Source: Candidimonas nitroreducens (GTDB lineage: Bacteria; Pseudomonadota; Gammaproteobacteria; Burkholderiales; Burkholderiaceae_B). Taken from it: a stretch of DNA of 64,000 nt. Location of the stretch: positions 186,001 to 250,000 of the forward strand of contig NZ_NJIH01000009.1 in the NCBI RefSeq assembly GCF_002209565.1. Direction: 5' to 3'. The notes under the pieces were generated by a model that saw only the letters and a program-made list of their open reading frames with translations, searched no databases and was not told the DNA's origin. Below are positions 35,824 through 43,100 of the stretch, piece after piece (position 1 is the stretch's first letter; each line of letters opens with the position of its first letter). The position numbers and the translations under genes were made by a program.

Positions 35824-35843
35824 CGACCAGGCCGGCCTGGTCG
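35824..35843. repeat. 20-base perfect palindrome beside the IS3 left end
   Basis: CGACCAGGCCGGCCTGGTCG reads the same on both strands. It ends ten bases before the left inverted repeat of the IS3-family element and may be a target site or an operator of the interrupted locus. Confidence 0.7.
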
Positions 35844-35923
35844 ACGTGTTGATTGGATCAGCCCCTTGAAACACCGGACACAGTCACCCGCTAAAAATAG
35901 CAGGTAGGCATACGACTGTGTTT

Positions 35924-36313
35924 ATGACCAACAGCAAGCAGGAAGTGATGGAATTACTGACCCAGCCGGAGCGTCGGCGCCGCTGGTCGGTGCAAGAGAA
36001 GCTGACCATGGTTCGAGAGAGCAACGAACCTGGCAAGACGGTGTCGATGGTGGCACGCCAGCATGGCGTCAATCCGAATCAACTGTTCCACTGGCGCAAA
36101 CTGTACCAGGACGGCGGTTTGTCGGCCGTCGGTGCCGGTGAGCAGGTGGTAGCAGCCTCGGAACTGGCCGACGCGCTCAAGCAGATCCGGGAGCGGCAAC
36201 GGATGCTGGGCAAGAAGACCATGGAGAACGAGATTCTGCGCGAAGCGGTGGAGTATGGCCGCTCAAAAAAATGGGTTGCGCGCTCGCCCTCGTTGCCAGG
36301 GGAAGACCAGTGA
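35924..36313 (+). CDS. IS3-family OrfA
   Basis: A 129-residue OrfA with the HTH of IS2-type elements: [20 protein letters not shown] and [22 protein letters not shown], then a leucine-zipper-like helix. It binds the IS ends and, when frameshifted, forms the N-terminus of OrfAB transposase. The A7 run at 36265-36271 lies just before its overlap with orfB and suits programmed -1 frameshifting. Intact. Confidence 0.88.
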   Translation: MTNSKQEVMELLTQPERRRRWSVQEKLTMVRESNEPGKTVSMVARQHGVNPNQLFHWRKLYQDGGLSAVGAGEQVVAASELADALKQIRERQRMLGKKTMENEILREAVEYGRSKKWVARSPSLPGEDQ

Positions 36314-37158
36314 AACGGGTCTGTGAAGTCCTCGGCGTGGCGCGCTCAAATATGGCAGTACGTTTGGCTAGGTCGCAGGATTGGCGTGATGGCCGCAAGG
36401 CCTACACGCCCCAGGACAGTGGACTGGTTGAGGAAATCCAACGGCATATCGGTCAGCTTCCCAGCTACGGCTATCGTCGAGTCTGGGCGTTGGTGAGTCG
36501 AGACTGGATGTGGCACGATGAGCCGCCCTTCAACGTCAAGCGGGTCTACCGAGTGATGCGAGACCACGGCTTGCTGTTATCGCGCCGCAGGCAGCCGCAA
36601 ATGCCGGCACGCCGCCACGATGGTCAAGTGGCTGTCCGGCGCAGCAACCAGCGCTGGTGTGCTGACGGGTTTGAGTTCCGCTGTGATGATGGCAGCCCCT
36701 TGAGGGTGACCTTTGCCCTGGATTGCTGCGACCGCGAGGCGATAAGCTGGGCGGCAATCACTGCCGGTCACAGTGGCGATGTGGCGCGCGATGTAATGCT
36801 GGCCGCGCTAGAACACCGGTTCGGCGGCGCCGACCATGCACCTGCGGAGGTCGAGTGGCTGACCGATAACGGGTCGGCCTACATCGCTGGCAAAACGCGG
36901 GCGTTTGCCCAGCAGATCGGCCTGAAACCGGTCACCACGCCAATACGCAGTCCCCAGAGCAATGGCATGGCTGAGAGCTTCGTGAAGACGATCAAGCGTG
37001 ATTACGTCGCCTTCATGCCCAAGCCTGACGTGCCTGCAGCACTGCAGAATCTGGCCATTGCCTTCGAGCATTACAACGAGCAGCATCCCCATAGCGCGCT
37101 GAAATACCGATCCCTCAGGGATTTCAGACAGCACCAGGAATTATTAACCCAAGGGTGA
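36271..37158 (+). CDS. IS3-family OrfB transposase
   Basis: A 295-residue DDE integrase-core protein. After the HTH_21 segment ([20 protein letters not shown]) the catalytic D-D-E residues fall in [19 protein letters not shown] and [16 protein letters not shown]. The frame overlaps orfA by 43 bases in the -1 frame and begins at the slippery A7 run, so the active product is probably an OrfAB fusion. All catalytic residues are present; the element may be mobile. Confidence 0.9.
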   Translation: MGCALALVARGRPVKRVCEVLGVARSNMAVRLARSQDWRDGRKAYTPQDSGLVEEIQRHIGQLPSYGYRRVWALVSRDWMWHDEPPFNVKRVYRVMRDHGLLLSRRRQPQMPARRHDGQVAVRRSNQRWCADGFEFRCDDGSPLRVTFALDCCDREAISWAAITAGHSGDVARDVMLAALEHRFGGADHAPAEVEWLTDNGSAYIAGKTRAFAQQIGLKPVTTPIRSPQSNGMAESFVKTIKRDYVAFMPKPDVPAALQNLAIAFEHYNEQHPHSALKYRSLRDFRQHQELLTQG

Positions 37159-37277
37159 TCTGGTGTCCAGAAATGCGGGGGCAAATCCAGAACCATGAAG
37201 ACCCGAGAAGCGATGCTGCGCGGAATGAGGTGCTTCAACTCGATGAGCTGGAAGGGGCTATTGCATGAAATGCGATT

Positions 37278-37287
37278 TTGTAGTAAC
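37278..37287. promoter_or_regulatory. Possible BrnA-type site before the second brnT
   Basis: TTGTAGTAAC matches nine of ten bases of TTGTAGTTAC, the reverse-strand core of the operator at 14332-14349, and lies nine bases before the ATG at 37296. It may be a half-conserved operator. Confidence 0.35.
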
Positions 37288-37295
37288 GTTTTTGT

Positions 37296-37630
37296 ATGTT
37301 GACGAGGTTTGAATGGGACGCCGCAAAGGCGGCGACGAACCTGCGTAAACATGGTGTGAGCTTCGAGGTCGCGGTGCGGGCATTTGCCGACCCCTTCGCG
37401 CTGACCGGGCCGGAACGTGTGGAGCGTGGCGAACAACGCTGGCAGACGCTTGGCATGGTAGATGGGTATCTCTTGCTTCTAGTGGCTCATACCGTTCTGG
37501 AACTGAAGGCGGACAATCGAATCGTTGAGGTCTCCGTGTCATCTCAGCCAGGCGGGCCGACGGGAAGGAAAGGCGACGGAAGGAAAGGCGACGGAAGGAA
37601 AGGCGACGTTATGAGCAAGAAATCCGTTAA
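37296..37630 (+). pseudogene. brnT: BrnT toxin with one-base deletion, in-frame fusion to BrnA
   Basis: MLTRFEWDAAKAATNLRKHG to NRIVEV (residues 1-79) is a normal BrnT. At about 37533 the frame slips: the conserved tail RVISARRADGKERR and RRRYEQEIR is encoded in the next frame, ending at a TAA at 37628-37630, 20 bases inside brnA. The span length (335 bases) fits one missing base. In the actual frame translation runs through three 15-base repeats and joins brnA without a stop, giving a 207-residue BrnT-BrnA fusion (37296-37919). Either a natural silencing fusion or a base-calling error. Confidence 0.8.
37563..37607. repeat. Three 15-base tandem repeats at the brnT/brnA junction
   Basis: GGAAGGAAAGGCGAC is repeated three times (37563, 37578, 37593), perfectly. 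In the original brnT frame it adds RKERR units; in the current frame it encodes a GRKGD linker. Each unit also contains an AAGGAAAGG ribosome-site-like run; the last is at good distance from the brnA ATG. Confidence 0.9.
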
Positions 37631-37919
37631 GCATGAGGTGGATTTGGCGAATCTACCTCCCCTGAGTGACAAGCAAAAAACCGAGTTGGCCGCGCTGGCG
37701 GCGCGTGCCGATGAGGATATCGATTACAGCGATATCCCTGCGCTGACGGCGGAGTTCTGGAAGAACGCCGAACGTGGTAAGTTCTATAAACCGACCAAGA
37801 CCTCAACCACCGTGCGCATCGACTCGGACGTCCTGGCATGGCTGCGGTCGCAGGGCAAAGGCTATCAATCCCGCATCAATGCGATTCTGCGGCGGGAAAT
37901 GCTCGAATCGCTGAAATAG
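37611..37919 (+). CDS. brnA: BrnA-family antitoxin
   Basis: A 102-residue antitoxin starting MSKKSVKHEVDLANLPPLSD, with an acidic toxin-binding arm (EDIDYSDIPALTAEFWKNA) and a C-terminal ribbon-helix-helix (TSTTVRIDSDVLAWLRSQGKGYQSRINAILRREM). Its own ATG at 37611 has a strong purine-rich ribosome site supplied by the tandem repeats, so free antitoxin can be made even though the upstream frame also reads into it. It would bind BrnT and repress the operon. Confidence 0.88.
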   Translation: MSKKSVKHEVDLANLPPLSDKQKTELAALAARADEDIDYSDIPALTAEFWKNAERGKFYKPTKTSTTVRIDSDVLAWLRSQGKGYQSRINAILRREMLESLK

Positions 37920-37999
37920 CCGCGCGGCAGGTGCCCAGCCCCTAAACTGAGGCATATCCAGTTTCAGCGGCTGTTCGCTTTTTGTTATAGGAAATCATC

Positions 38000-38272
38000 A
38001 TGGCTATCAAACAATCCAAAGCAGCGCCCGCCAAGGAGACAAGCACGGCTCGTTGGGGTGTCAAAGATGGCATTGCGGTTTCGGTGGCGGGCGGTGCCAT
38101 GCGGATTTCCTCCAAGCCCAGTCAACCTAAATCGGGGCGGGCGAGCAATTGGAGTCCGCTTACCGAAGTCGTGCGTCAGATCAAGGAAAATCCCTCCCTC
38201 GGCCGAAAGGCGGCGACAAAAGCAGGCATCACGACAAAAACTGGCCAGCTCGCCAAAGCCTATAAGCGATAG
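38000..38272 (+). CDS. Small basic protein, putative antitoxin of the 38 kb locus
   Basis: A 90-residue basic protein. The N-terminal half is low-complexity (Ala/Lys/Ser), the C-terminal part WSPLTEVVRQIKENPSLGRKAATKAGITTKTGQLAKAYK, positions about 50-89, looks like a compact helical domain. I do not recognise the family. It precedes, by six bases, a gene with a PARP-like signature, which is the order and spacing of many toxin-antitoxin pairs, so an antitoxin or immunity role is inferred. An AGGAAA ribosome site precedes the ATG. Confidence 0.7.
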   Translation: MAIKQSKAAPAKETSTARWGVKDGIAVSVAGGAMRISSKPSQPKSGRASNWSPLTEVVRQIKENPSLGRKAATKAGITTKTGQLAKAYKR

Positions 38273-38278
38273 CTGCCC

Positions 38279-38920
38279 ATGAGCGCAGACCACCGCTATT
38301 CGCGTTCTCTGGTGCTAGGATTCCACGGATGTGATGAGTCGATCGGTCGGCAACTGATTGCCGGTGAAGTTACTCACCTGAAACCCAGTAAGAATCCGTA
38401 TGACTGGCTTGGGGATGGCATCTATTTTTTTGAGAACGATCCGGAGCGTGCTCTGCACTTTGCTGTCACCGCGGCCGAGCATCCGGAGCGGCAACTTACC
38501 AAAGGGCGAATAGAGGCGCCCTTTGTCATAGGCGCGGTCATAGACCTACGCAACTGCTTGGACTTATCTCACCAACAGGGTATCCGCGAAGCTGCCGATG
38601 CGCTCGAAGCATTAAAAATTTCTCGTGGAGACAAGCCCCTGCCTGTCAACAAGCGCGCCAATGACGAGGACGATGACATCATCGTTCGCAATCTCGACCG
38701 AGCCATTGTGAACTATCTCCACGTTCTGCGAAAAGGGGCGGCGCTATCTCCGTACGATTCTGTCAGGTGCCCGTTCTCTCAAGGCAAGCCTTTGGCTGAC
38801 ACGTCGTTTTTCCATGAATACTCGCACGTTCAAATCGCGGTGCGAAACACCAATTGCATTTTGGGCTATTTCTTGCCGCAAAATCCATTAAGCTCACCGT
38901 TTCAGGGACTTGTGAACTAA
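38279..38920 (+). CDS. PARP-like ADP-ribosyltransferase-fold protein, putative toxin
   Basis: A 213-residue protein. VLGFHGCDES (H16), WLGDGIYFFEN (Y49) and FFHEYSHVQIAVR (E180) follow the order and local context of the H-Y-E triad of diphtheria-toxin/PARP-type ADP-ribosyltransferases (HG..., GxGIYF, NEYIVY-like). A helical insertion lies between about 95 and 155. No signal peptide or membrane segment, so it acts in the cytoplasm. It follows a small basic protein by six bases within an IS-bounded segment that also holds brnTA. The toxin role and target are inferred. Confidence 0.7.
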   Translation: MSADHRYSRSLVLGFHGCDESIGRQLIAGEVTHLKPSKNPYDWLGDGIYFFENDPERALHFAVTAAEHPERQLTKGRIEAPFVIGAVIDLRNCLDLSHQQGIREAADALEALKISRGDKPLPVNKRANDEDDDIIVRNLDRAIVNYLHVLRKGAALSPYDSVRCPFSQGKPLADTSFFHEYSHVQIAVRNTNCILGYFLPQNPLSSPFQGLVN

Positions 38921-39030
38921 TTTCGAAAGGCGGATGGTTAGGCAGATGTGCGTAACCATTCGGCCTCCTCGGACAGCGCATCCACATCGTCCTGCACGTC
39001 AACATCTATTCTGAGTGTCGGGAGCAAATA

Positions 39031-39922
39031 GAGATGTCCGGTTTTATAGCTCGTGAAATGTCCGCTTGCCTGCGGGGTGGCCAGGCCGTGTAGGGCGTAA
39101 CCCGAAACGGCCTGGCCACCGCGCGCGCCGCCTGTTGGACGGGTCAGGCAGCCCATTGACGTAAGGGCTCGAACCAGGCGCCGTGCTCATCATAGCGAGC
39201 CAGACAGCACGGGTCATAAAAGACCGCCAGCGTGCCGTCCACGTAGCGATGCACGCGCACCCGGCGTTTGACGTAGTGGTAACAAGTCGTCGGGCGGTAT
39301 CTGCAACGTCAACCCCTCGAAGCTGACGCAGTTGTCATTGCCCACGGTGCGCTCGAACTGCTCGCACAGAATCTCGGGCAACTGCGTACCGATGTACGGC
39401 ACGAAGGCGCTGCCGGGCTGCGCCGAGGCGACGGTGAACTCCTGGTTATGCCGAGGCATGTGCTGTTGCTGCAAGTACTGGTTGGCTCGGGCCACCACGC
39501 CTCGCTCCTGCAGCGTCTTCTTCACCCATGTGTAGCTGCGCTCGCCGCCGTGCTCCCGTGCATACCAGCCGTGGAAGTGCTTGACGTTCCACCCCTTGTA
39601 GTCGCGCTGGTACAACTCCACAATCCGCACCACTTCGTCGACCGGCGCCCGGCGGTGCGACACCTGGCTGATCCGCTTGTCGATCAGCTCATCGAGCCCC
39701 TCGGACTCATACCGCGCCATCTGGCGACGGAAAGTGCGATCGCACACACCCAGTAGCAACGCCGCCTCGTTCTGGCTCAGCCGGCCACTGCGCCAGCCTT
39801 CCAACGCTTCTTCGAATCTCAACATCCGGGTCTCCTGTAACCACTTCGCCCGGCCTTGGCGAGCTGCGCTCATACCTCACCCCAAAACTGGACAATTTAC
39901 GTGCTACAGATCCGGACATTTC
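39031..39922 (-). mobile_element. Deleted ISNCY-like insertion sequence
   Basis: Imperfect inverted ends start GAGATGTCCGG at 39031 and, on the complement, GAAATGTCCGG at 39922; matching bases continue as TAGC-CGT-AA-TGTCC. The enclosed transposase gene lost its catalytic core, so the element could move only with help from a full copy. Confidence 0.65.
39144..39825 (-). pseudogene. ISNCY-family transposase, core deleted and frameshifted
   Basis: The N-terminal HTH part (MLRFEEALEGWRSGRLSQNE, LLGVCDRTFRRQM) and KGWNVKHFHGWYAREHGG are intact, but the frame jumps from KTLQERGVVARA directly to NQYLQQQHMPRHNQEF, a C-terminal segment of these transposases, so the DDE core is missing. Near IPPDD the frame slips again; the normal C-terminus HYVKRRVRVHRYVDGTLAVF ending EPLRQWAA continues in another frame to 39144. 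A start codon at 39825 has GGAGAC upstream. Confidence 0.8.
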
Positions 39923-40010
39923 ATGAACTCCTAACACTGTAATGAGGTAAGTTACGGGTTCGCTTGATATCAGCATTAAAATAAGATGCATTTGTGTGAC
40001 GGAGTGGCGG

Positions 40011-40955
40011 ATGATAAGGAATAAATTAGAACTTCGGCAGCTTCGTTATTTTGTCAGGGCTGTTGAGCTTGGTAGTTTGAGCCGTGCCGCAGCCGAACTC
40101 GGAACCGTGCCCTCCACACTTAGCCAGCAGATCAGCCGCATGGAAAATTCGGTTTCTACTAGGCTGTTAGCTCGTAGCGCTCGAGGGGTTACTCCCACCG
40201 CGGCTGGGGTGGAGTTCTATCGAGAGGTGCAATTGGCGCTGCGTCATGTCGACCACGCCGCTACGGTGGCGCAAGGAGCAAGGGCGGGCGGCCGCGTGAG
40301 CATCGGCCTTGCGCCCACGACGGCAGACATGGTTGGGATGTCATTATTGAGGCGGTTGCGGGAGCGTTATCCTTTGCTGCATATCAATCTGATGGAGTGT
40401 CCCACCGGCCAGCTATCTCAGATGCTCAATAGCAGGAAGCTTGATCTTGCAATTTTGTTCGACGTTGAAGAAGGACAGCGTTGGGACTCCAAGCTATTGG
40501 GCAGTGAGAAAATCTACTTTATCGAAAGTCTCCGTAGTACGCCGACATTTGGAGACAAAAATCGGATCTCACTAGAGCAACTGGAGGGCATCCCGTTGAT
40601 ATTGCCCAGTGCGAACAACGGTTTACGCAGGATGCTCAATGCCTCTTTTTCGTACCTCAGCATGCAACCGAATACGGTGATTGAAATTGATGCGCTGGGA
40701 GTGTTGCGCAATGCTATTCTGGAAGGTATTGGGCCGACGCTGCATGCATGGTCGGCAATCGCCAGCGTTCCAAATAATATCGAACTCTATCGAATGGTTG
40801 AAGTGGAAGGCGTGACTCGTAGCAACTCGTTGTGCTGTTTGAGCCAAGAAGAACTGTCGATGGCGGCGCTGGGTGCGCGCCTATCCCTTATCGAGTGTTT
40901 TCGCGAACTAGATGGCCCTAACTTCACTCACCAGGATGACACACCGTCCCCGTAG
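40011..40955 (+). CDS. LysR-family regulator
   Basis: A 314-residue LTTR with winged helix at about residues 6-65 (LRQLRYFVRAVELGSLSRAA, STLSQQISRMEN). It is similar to Nac/CynR-type regulators. It converges on the cupin/lipocalin/amidohydrolase/Bug/dehydrogenase operon (45122 to 41010) and is the nearest candidate to bind the TTTCAC-N5-GTGAAA sites at 45241 and 46639. ATG at 40011 has a GGAG seven bases upstream and was chosen over GTG at 39996. Confidence 0.88.
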   Translation: MIRNKLELRQLRYFVRAVELGSLSRAAAELGTVPSTLSQQISRMENSVSTRLLARSARGVTPTAAGVEFYREVQLALRHVDHAATVAQGARAGGRVSIGLAPTTADMVGMSLLRRLRERYPLLHINLMECPTGQLSQMLNSRKLDLAILFDVEEGQRWDSKLLGSEKIYFIESLRSTPTFGDKNRISLEQLEGIPLILPSANNGLRRMLNASFSYLSMQPNTVIEIDALGVLRNAILEGIGPTLHAWSAIASVPNNIELYRMVEVEGVTRSNSLCCLSQEELSMAALGARLSLIECFRELDGPNFTHQDDTPSP

Positions 40956-41009
40956 CTGGCGATTCATGTGGTGTGACGGGGGCGTTTGCATAAGTGCAGG
41001 AGCGTATCG

Positions 41010-41522
41010 CTAACGCAAGAATTTCTTGACGTAGTCGGTGCCGAGGCCGATTTTCTCGAAATGTTCGGATGCCAACTTCACGTAGTGAAAGACATCAATG
41101 ATCTTTTCAATTTGGTTGTTTTCGTCGAAATAGGTGATAGCGCCATGATTCTGGAACATGGTGATCATTTCGTCTTGTTCTTGGTCGACAACCAGCGTAT
41201 GGATATCTCCCGGCGTTTCGTACAAGTATGAGCCTGGCGTCGCAACCCATTCTCGTTCCAGATATCGCCAAGTGCCCTTAAGCACATAGGCGTGGACGGG
41301 AGCAGGGTGTTTGTGCCGAGACAAAAAACCTTTGCCTTTGAACTTCGTCAGATGTACCCAGTAGCCTTGCGAGACATTCAAACAGAGAGGCCGGGACCAC
41401 CGGTTGGGGCCGTTAGGTACCCACAGACGATCATCATCTTGAGACAGCACGTTGGGGACGAACAACTCAGGAAGACTATGCTGTGATTTCGGGCCGGTGT
41501 AGGGCTTTAGATTTTCTAACAT
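41010..41522 (-). CDS. Cupin protein, 2,4'-dihydroxyacetophenone dioxygenase-like
   Basis: A 170-residue single-domain cupin. SRHKHPAPVHAYVLKGTWRY holds the HxH..H metal ligands of motif 1 and TPGDIHTLVV the motif 2 histidine. It resembles 2,4'-dihydroxyacetophenone dioxygenase, which splits a C-C bond next to a keto group, and related acetylacetone-cleaving cupins. It is the last gene of a minus-strand operon with lipocalin-like, amidohydrolase, Bug and dehydrogenase genes. Substrate unknown. Confidence 0.8.
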   Translation of the reverse strand: MLENLKPYTGPKSQHSLPELFVPNVLSQDDDRLWVPNGPNRWSRPLCLNVSQGYWVHLTKFKGKGFLSRHKHPAPVHAYVLKGTWRYLEREWVATPGSYLYETPGDIHTLVVDQEQDEMITMFQNHGAITYFDENNQIEKIIDVFHYVKLASEHFEKIGLGTDYVKKFLR

Positions 41523-41577
41523 GATCTTTTACTTTCGATATTTGAGATTGCCGAGTGGTGTGCTGATGCACGGGAAA

Positions 41578-41970
41578 TTAAGAAATTTTTGCCCAGATCA
41601 GCGTTCGCTGCTCCAGTCGATTACCATATTTTCTCAGCGGGGGTGTCAGCACCATGTGCCCCGTTTCGAACGTGACGTCACGTACCTGTTCGCCGCCCAA
41701 TCTGCTTTTGTCTGAAGCAGCATCCACGTGGACGCGTAGCACCGCGCCATCGAACTCGAATACCCCTCCATATGAAGAGTATTCCGGCCCAATGGCGTCG
41801 CCCGACGGTTTTTCACGACCCGAGATCGCCGCTAGCATGCGGCCCTGAGAGAACGTAATTATGCCAATTGGGTTCGTGCCATAGGGCGCCTGAATCGCGT
41901 TTCCATGTTCATCTCGAGCTTGCGAGGACACCAATCGCCAAATGCCGTCGATAGGCAGAGTCTGCTCCAT
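41578..41970 (-). CDS. Lipocalin-like domain protein
   Basis: A 130-residue protein of the lipocalin-like (Lipocalin_5) group: GIWRLVSSQARDEHGN, then a run of beta strands with GIITFSQGRMLAAISG and YSSYGGVFEFDG. No signal peptide, so it is cytoplasmic. These small beta-barrel proteins occur in catabolic operons and may bind or isomerise a hydrophobic intermediate. It lies 55 bases upstream of the cupin gene and 37 bases after the amidohydrolase gene. Confidence 0.75.
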   Translation of the reverse strand: MEQTLPIDGIWRLVSSQARDEHGNAIQAPYGTNPIGIITFSQGRMLAAISGREKPSGDAIGPEYSSYGGVFEFDGAVLRVHVDAASDKSRLGGEQVRDVTFETGHMVLTPPLRKYGNRLEQRTLIWAKIS

Positions 41971-42007
41971 TCAATTCTCCTGATTGTCATCGCCGCAAAG
42001 TGGGGCA

Positions 42008-43012
42008 TCAGGCCCCAAGGTTGTAAACGCGATTGGCTGTGCCGGAAAAAATCGCATTCCGTTCTTCATTGGAGTATGACGCGGTTGCCAGCTTATAGAC
42101 ATTGATTAAATCCCGGTAACTGCACACGGCCAGGTCGACAGGGAAATTGCTGCCGAACAAGCATCGCGAGGGGCTGAACGCCTCAATGCATGCGTCAATG
42201 TAGGGCTTCCAGCGTGTGGCAAGTGTTTCCGCGTCAGGACGGCCAGAGGGGAGATCAATACCGATTCGGGGTGCTGTGAGGCCGCTGAGTTTCATGAATG
42301 TATTGGGGCGGGCGGCGACCTGTTCAATGGCCGAACGCCAGCGCGAGAAGCGATCCGACGTGGCATAGGCATTGATGCCTAGAGGGCCACCGCAGTGGTT
42401 GACGACAATGACGGCTTCGCCAAAATGATCCGCAAGATCACAAAGCTCGGGGAGCTGCGGCTCATATTGCCACGCGTCATAAACCAGCCCCGTTTTTGCC
42501 AAGTATGAGAAGCCGCGCCGAAACGCCGCGTCTAGTAGAAGCCCCTTAGGCGAGTAGGGGCGCAGGCCAAGATTCAGGCTCGGATCCGGATTCCAATAAA
42601 CAGCGCCGCGGATACCCTTGAGTTTGCCGCCGCATTCTTCATTCATCTCGTCCAACACTTCTTCAACGCGCTCTTCAATGGTCAGGTCGACTGCGCCAAC
42701 GAAACCATCGGTTTTGCGGTCTTTTAGTATCTGTCCTCGTGCTTTCTCCCATGCATAAAACTGTGCCTCTCCAACGGAACGTTTAGCTGGATCGCCACCT
42801 TGACGATATCCGGAGTGACACTCAACGTAGACCGTTCCGGAAATCACGTGGCCATTTTGGCTCAAATCCGCCTCGAAATCTTCGATCAGATAGCGCTGAT
42901 GCGCTTTAAGCCACAGATGATGGTGACTGTCCACCACTTTGATGTGCGGATCAATGACCGTCGAAGCGCGGTCAATTGTCTGCGCCGCAGAGGGGGAAGA
43001 TTGATTGTTCAT
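42008..43012 (-). CDS. Amidohydrolase (COG3618, LigI-like)
   Basis: A 334-residue TIM-barrel hydrolase. VVDSHHHLWLKAH near residues 25-37 carries the HxH motif; VIVNHCGGPLG and LFGSNFPVD are the later His and Asp barrel segments. The group hydrolyses lactones such as 2-pyrone-4,6-dicarboxylate. Within the five-gene operon it could hydrolyse a lactone made by the dehydrogenase/dioxygenase. Normal length and intact. Confidence 0.85.
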   Translation of the reverse strand: MNNQSSPSAAQTIDRASTVIDPHIKVVDSHHHLWLKAHQRYLIEDFEADLSQNGHVISGTVYVECHSGYRQGGDPAKRSVGEAQFYAWEKARGQILKDRKTDGFVGAVDLTIEERVEEVLDEMNEECGGKLKGIRGAVYWNPDPSLNLGLRPYSPKGLLLDAAFRRGFSYLAKTGLVYDAWQYEPQLPELCDLADHFGEAVIVVNHCGGPLGINAYATSDRFSRWRSAIEQVAARPNTFMKLSGLTAPRIGIDLPSGRPDAETLATRWKPYIDACIEAFSPSRCLFGSNFPVDLAVCSYRDLINVYKLATASYSNEERNAIFSGTANRVYNLGA

Positions 43013-43100
43013 ACTTGTTTCTACTTCAATAATAAAGATTATCTATTTAGGTTGGAATCTCGATTTTTCGACGAGCTGTGCTGCGGTGTTTGCTATTTTT

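Larger units (their letters stand above)
35854..37189 (+). mobile_element. IS3-family element, IS2 subgroup
   Basis: About 1336 bases. Imperfect terminal inverted repeats start TGGATCAGCCCC on the left (35854) and TGGATTTGCCCC on the right (complement of bases ending at 37189), with GGACAC shared further in. It carries overlapping orfA and orfB with an A7 slippery run. I find no matching direct repeat at its ends, so an older or rearranged insertion is likely. Confidence 0.8.

Noticed and set aside
35849-37194. A target-site duplication around the IS3-family element
   Set aside because: The five bases outside each end (TTGAT and GAACC) do not match, and shifting the ends by a few bases did not help.
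37563-37607. Tandem 15-base repeats considered as a CRISPR-like or VNTR array outside genes
   Set aside because: There are no spacers, and both frames across the repeats encode meaningful brnT/brnA sequence.
38279-38920. RES-domain (ParT-like) toxin as identity of the H-Y-E protein
   Set aside because: The Arg-Glu-Ser pattern of RES toxins is not visible, whereas HG, GxGIYF and HEY segments fit the PARP-like group better.
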